A stretch of 64,000 bases of DNA from Pseudomonas sp. UBA2684 (GTDB lineage Bacteria; Pseudomonadota; Gammaproteobacteria; Pseudomonadales; Pseudomonadaceae): assembly GCA_002354655.1 (NCBI GenBank), contig DELY01000003.1:62001-126000 (forward strand), read 5' to 3'. Under the pieces are notes generated by a model that was not told where the DNA came from, ran no database searches, and saw only the letters and a list, made by a program, of their open reading frames with translations. This document shows, piece by piece, positions 61,055-64,000 of this stretch. The position numbers and the translations under genes were made by a program. The first letter of the stretch is position 1, and every line of letters starts with the position of its first letter.

Positions 61055-63751
61055 TCACTGTGGCGGTCGGCAGGGGTAGCGTTTCAGGCTGTCGATCAGC
61101 TCACGCCCGGCGATGGGCCGGTCGAACAGGTAGCCCTGGCCAATATCACACTGCTGGCGGCGCAGGAAACCCAGCTGGGCGGCGGTTTCGATGCCTTCGG
61201 CGACCACTTTGAGTTTCAGGTTGTGGGCCATGGCGATCACTGCCGAGGTGATCTCCATGTCGTCCTGGTTTTCCGGGATGTCCTTGATAAAGCTGCGGTC
61301 GATCTTGATCACGTCGATGGGGAATTTCTTCAGGTAGCTGAGCGACGAGTAGCCGGTGCCGAAGTCGTCCATGGCCAAGGTCAGGCCGAGGCTTTTCAAG
61401 CGGCTGAGCTGGTGGCGGGTATCGTCGGTGGCTTCCAGCAGCAGGCTCTCCGTGAGTTCAAGCTCGAGCAGCGTGGGGGTGAGTTGCTCCTCGTGCAGAA
61501 TCGCCGCGATCGAGCCGACCAGATCGGGATCGGAGAACTGCTTGGGCGACAGGTTGATCGCCACCTGCAAGGTACCCAGGCCGACCGCCGTCAGTTGTTT
61601 GCTCATGCAGCAGGCCTGGCGTACCACCCATTTGCCGATGGGGATGATCAGGCCGGTTTCTTCCGCCACGCTGATGAACTGGTCCGGGCGAATCATGCCT
61701 TTTTCCGGATGATGCCAGCGCAGCAGCGCCTCCATGCCGAGCAGCTGTCCGCTCTTCAGGCACAGCTTGGGTTGGTAGAACACTTCCAGTTCGTTCTGGG
61801 TCAAGGCGCGGCGCAGGTTGTTCTCGACGAACAGCTTGTAGTCGGCCTCGGCGTTCAGGGCTTCGGTGAATACCTGCAACTGGTGTTTGCCGTTGGCCTT
61901 GGCTTTGTGCAGCGCCAGGCCAGCGTGCTTCATCAGGGTTTGCGGGTCCGCGCCATGCTCGGGCGCACAGGCCAGGCCTACCGAGCCGGTGACGCTGATC
62001 AGTTGGTTGTCGACGAACAGCGGTTTATCCAGGGTTTGCAGCACCTGATTGGCCAGCACTTGAGCGCTGGCCAGGTCGGCGGCATCCAGCAGGATGGCGA
62101 ATTCGTTACTGGCGAAACGCGCCAGAATGCCACTCGGGCTGAGGCTGTTGCGCAGGCGTCTGGCCAGGCTGCTCAGTAGCTTGTCGCCGGTCTGGTGGCC
62201 GAGGCTGTCGTTGATCCGTTTGAAGTTGTCGATATCCACCAGCAGCAGGCTGATCGGTTTGCCGTCGGCCAGGGCAAAGCGGTTTTCCAGGGCGCGGATA
62301 AAGGCATAGCGGTTGCCCAGGCCGGTGAGGTTGTCGCTGTAGGCCAGGCGCTCGATGCGTTGCTGCGCCTGCTTGCTCTCGGTGATGTCTTCGTAGATGC
62401 CGATGTAGTGGGTCAGCGCGCCGTCGTCGGCATACACCTTGGAGATCGACAACTGGCTCCAGTACGGTTCGAGGTTCTTGCGGCGGCTCTTGAATTCGCC
62501 CTGCCAGCTGTTGTGGTCGGAGAGGCCGGAACCGGAATCGAACAGCAGGTCGCTAAGGTTCTCCAGCGCCGGCAGTTCGGACAGGCGCCGGCCCTGTACT
62601 TCTTCGGCGCTGTACAGGGTGATCGCGGTGAAGCTCGGGTTGACGTACTCCACCAGCCCGTCGCGATCGAGCAGGATAAAGGCGCTGGCGCTCTGTTCGA
62701 CCGCGCGCTGGAACAGGTACAGCGCATTGGTGGCGCTGCGCCGCTGCTGGTTGGTCAGCACCTGCGCATATTGGTCGGCCAGTTCGCCGGCGAAGGCGAT
62801 CTCGTCGGCCTGCCAGACGCGCGGCGCACCGATGTGCTCCAGGCACAGCACGCCGACCACTTCGCCACCGACGCGAATGCTGGCATCAAGCATGGCGCTG
62901 ATGCCCATCGGTTGCAGGTAGCTCTCGCGCAGCTCGCAGGTGCGCGGGTCGTGCAGGGCGTCGTGGGCATCGATTGCCCGGCCGCCTTGCAGCGCGTGCA
63001 GGTAGTCCGGGTAGTGGCTGACGTCGATGACGGTCTGTGTCTCGTGTCGATTGAGGTCGCTACGGTACAGGGCGACGAGTTCGAGGCTGCTACTGGTCAG
63101 GTTCCAGATGCCCGCGCGGGCCACCTGGTAAGCCTCGCAGGCCGCCTGGGTGATCAGCTCGGCGGCTTCGCGCAGCGGATCGTTGGCGTTGTAGCGATGG
63201 CGCGCCAGGCGCACGATCAGGCGCTGCTGCGCCTGCGAGCGGACTTGCTGCTGCTGGTGCTCTGCCTGGCCGCGCTGGTAAAGCTCCAGCGAGCTTTGCA
63301 GGCGACTATTCTGCGCTTGCAGGTCGCTGGACGAGGGCAGGTTGGCTTGGGTCGCGCTGGCGTCGGCGACCAGCAGGTAGCCGCGCAACAGGTGCCGGCC
63401 GTGCTGCTTGAACGGCTCGCCAAGTTCCATCAGGTTGAGTGCGCCGTGCGGCGTATGCAGGGTGTAGTGCACCAGGTAGTGCGGCTGTTGCGTCAGCTGC
63501 AGCTGAATGCTGTCGTGCAGGTGATAACGGGCCTCGGGCTCCATCAGGCTGGCGTAAGGCGCATCGACCAGTGCACAGAGCTCGCTGGCCGGGATGCCGA
63601 GCTGGCGCTCGCACGCCGGGTCGAGAAACAGCAGGGTCCAGCTGGCCTCATTCAGTCGCTCAAAGCGCAGCATGCCGAGCCGCGAAGGCACTGGCAACTG
63701 CGTCACAACCTCGGCCGCTAAACGGGTCGCGGCATCGGGATGGCTTTTCAT
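61055..63751 (-). CDS. dipA: GGDEF/EAL cyclic-di-GMP phosphodiesterase, DipA-like
   Basis: Degrades c-di-GMP. DipA of P. aeruginosa is needed for biofilm dispersion. The 898-residue protein has an N-terminal PAS-like region (about 20-130), a coiled coil (about 150-185), a GAF domain (about 200-340) and a second PAS (about 355-470). A GGDEF domain with degenerate ASNEF site follows (FASNEFAILLD, about 575) and then an intact EAL domain (MEALLRWHHPEKGM, about 675, and DDFGTGYSSLSYL). Hence it should be a phosphodiesterase rather than a cyclase. The start is ATG 63749-63751 (MKSHPDAATRLAAEVV), matching DipA. It diverges from the partial gene at 63829. Confidence 0.88.
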   Translation of the reverse strand: MKSHPDAATRLAAEVVTQLPVPSRLGMLRFERLNEASWTLLFLDPACERQLGIPASELCALVDAPYASLMEPEARYHLHDSIQLQLTQQPHYLVHYTLHTPHGALNLMELGEPFKQHGRHLLRGYLLVADASATQANLPSSSDLQAQNSRLQSSLELYQRGQAEHQQQQVRSQAQQRLIVRLARHRYNANDPLREAAELITQAACEAYQVARAGIWNLTSSSLELVALYRSDLNRHETQTVIDVSHYPDYLHALQGGRAIDAHDALHDPRTCELRESYLQPMGISAMLDASIRVGGEVVGVLCLEHIGAPRVWQADEIAFAGELADQYAQVLTNQQRRSATNALYLFQRAVEQSASAFILLDRDGLVEYVNPSFTAITLYSAEEVQGRRLSELPALENLSDLLFDSGSGLSDHNSWQGEFKSRRKNLEPYWSQLSISKVYADDGALTHYIGIYEDITESKQAQQRIERLAYSDNLTGLGNRYAFIRALENRFALADGKPISLLLVDIDNFKRINDSLGHQTGDKLLSSLARRLRNSLSPSGILARFASNEFAILLDAADLASAQVLANQVLQTLDKPLFVDNQLISVTGSVGLACAPEHGADPQTLMKHAGLALHKAKANGKHQLQVFTEALNAEADYKLFVENNLRRALTQNELEVFYQPKLCLKSGQLLGMEALLRWHHPEKGMIRPDQFISVAEETGLIIPIGKWVVRQACCMSKQLTAVGLGTLQVAINLSPKQFSDPDLVGSIAAILHEEQLTPTLLELELTESLLLEATDDTRHQLSRLKSLGLTLAMDDFGTGYSSLSYLKKFPIDVIKIDRSFIKDIPENQDDMEITSAVIAMAHNLKLKVVAEGIETAAQLGFLRRQQCDIGQGYLFDRPIAGRELIDSLKRYPCRPPQ

Positions 63752-63828
63752 TGGGCGGCTGGCTTCCAGTATGCTGACCGAGCTGAGCTCTCGGCCCACT
63801 TCACTATAGCGTCCAATAAGGGTGCATC

Positions 63829-64000
63829 ATGCGATTGCGACTGACAAGAAAACTAATATTTGCCGTATTGCTGGGTAGCTGCCTGGTTGTAACCCCAGGG
63901 TTCGCCAGCGAGCCTGAAGCAGGCCTGAGCAGCGCCGAGCAGGCCAGTTATCTGGCCGACTTGAAGCGCTTGTACCTGACCCAGGACGAGCGCCAGGCGT
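63829..64000 (+). CDS. Exported protein, 5' fragment, unidentified (runs off the window)
   Basis: The first 57 codons are visible. The product starts MRLRLTRKLIFAVLLGSC, continues LVVTPGFASEPEA and has the form of a Sec signal peptide with a likely cut after FAS or GFA. The following mature part (GLSSAEQASYLADLKRLY, LTQDERQA) is hydrophilic and helical. AAGGG lies 7 bases before the ATG. I do not recognise the family. It diverges from dipA, so the 77-base gap must hold both promoters. Confidence 0.7.
   Translation, partial: MRLRLTRKLIFAVLLGSCLVVTPGFASEPEAGLSSAEQASYLADLKRLYLTQDERQA

Overview
The window reads as a stretch of a Pseudomonas chromosome. The evidence is the high-GC coding, the gene order (tatA-hisE-hisI-ubiB-ubiJ-ubiE, the medium-chain PHA cluster, hslVU-argS-priA, rpmE, maeB, ponA/pilMNOPQ-aroK-aroB, gltBD, hemE), which I recognise as the layout found in P. 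aeruginosa and relatives, and a GTAGGAGCGAG-type Pseudomonas REP element. The species cannot be told from the sequence. No tRNA, rRNA, CRISPR array, transposase, prophage or defence island was seen. Nearly every gene is core metabolism or cell envelope.

Layout. Bases 1-3957 (minus strand): an ubiquinone block (ubiE, ubiJ, ubiB) followed by hisI, hisE and the start of tatA. Bases 4103-11071: the mcl-polyhydroxyalkanoate locus. A granule-region protein gene and the phasin genes phaI-phaF lie on plus, converging on phaC1-phaZ-phaC2-phaD on minus. Two polymerases, one depolymerase, a TetR-type activator and two granule proteins form a complete storage-polymer system. Bases 11436-18877 (minus): a DUF971 protein, the heat-shock protease HslUV behind a good sigma-32 type promoter, a SPOR-domain protein, argS and priA. 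Bases 19045-22979 (plus): rpmE, a secreted nuclease, an M48 lipoprotein protease and a malic enzyme. Bases 23138-33926: ponA diverges from the type IV pilus alignment/secretin operon pilMNOPQ, followed by aroK, aroB and a DamX-like SPOR ATPase. Bases 34168-42337 (plus): gltB, gltD, hemE and an orphan ParA ATPase. Bases 42360-46963 and 48037-58256 (mostly minus): a periplasmic binding protein, a tandem UspA protein, a thioesterase, thioredoxin 2, an SLC13-type carrier, SelO, a very large MscS-family channel, a K+/H+ antiporter, an acyl-CoA dehydrogenase, a tautomerase and an MFS carrier, with an Asp/Glu racemase on plus. Bases 58365-64000: a LysR regulator, rlmJ, msrA, a GGDEF/EAL protein matching DipA, and the first codons of an unidentified exported protein.

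The most unusual signal is small. The M48 protease gene carries a 77-bp MITE-like element with 17-bp terminal inverted repeats and a TTAG target duplication, inserted in frame inside its lipoprotein signal peptide. Deleting the insert and one TTAG copy restores a textbook signal sequence. Other points are a transcription terminator that is also signal-peptide coding sequence (rpmE/nuclease), two families of dispersed intergenic palindromes shared between distant gaps, a nested double inverted repeat after gltD, an AT-rich island covering pilN-pilQ, and a racemase lacking its first catalytic cysteine. I did not find a plausible new multi-gene system.
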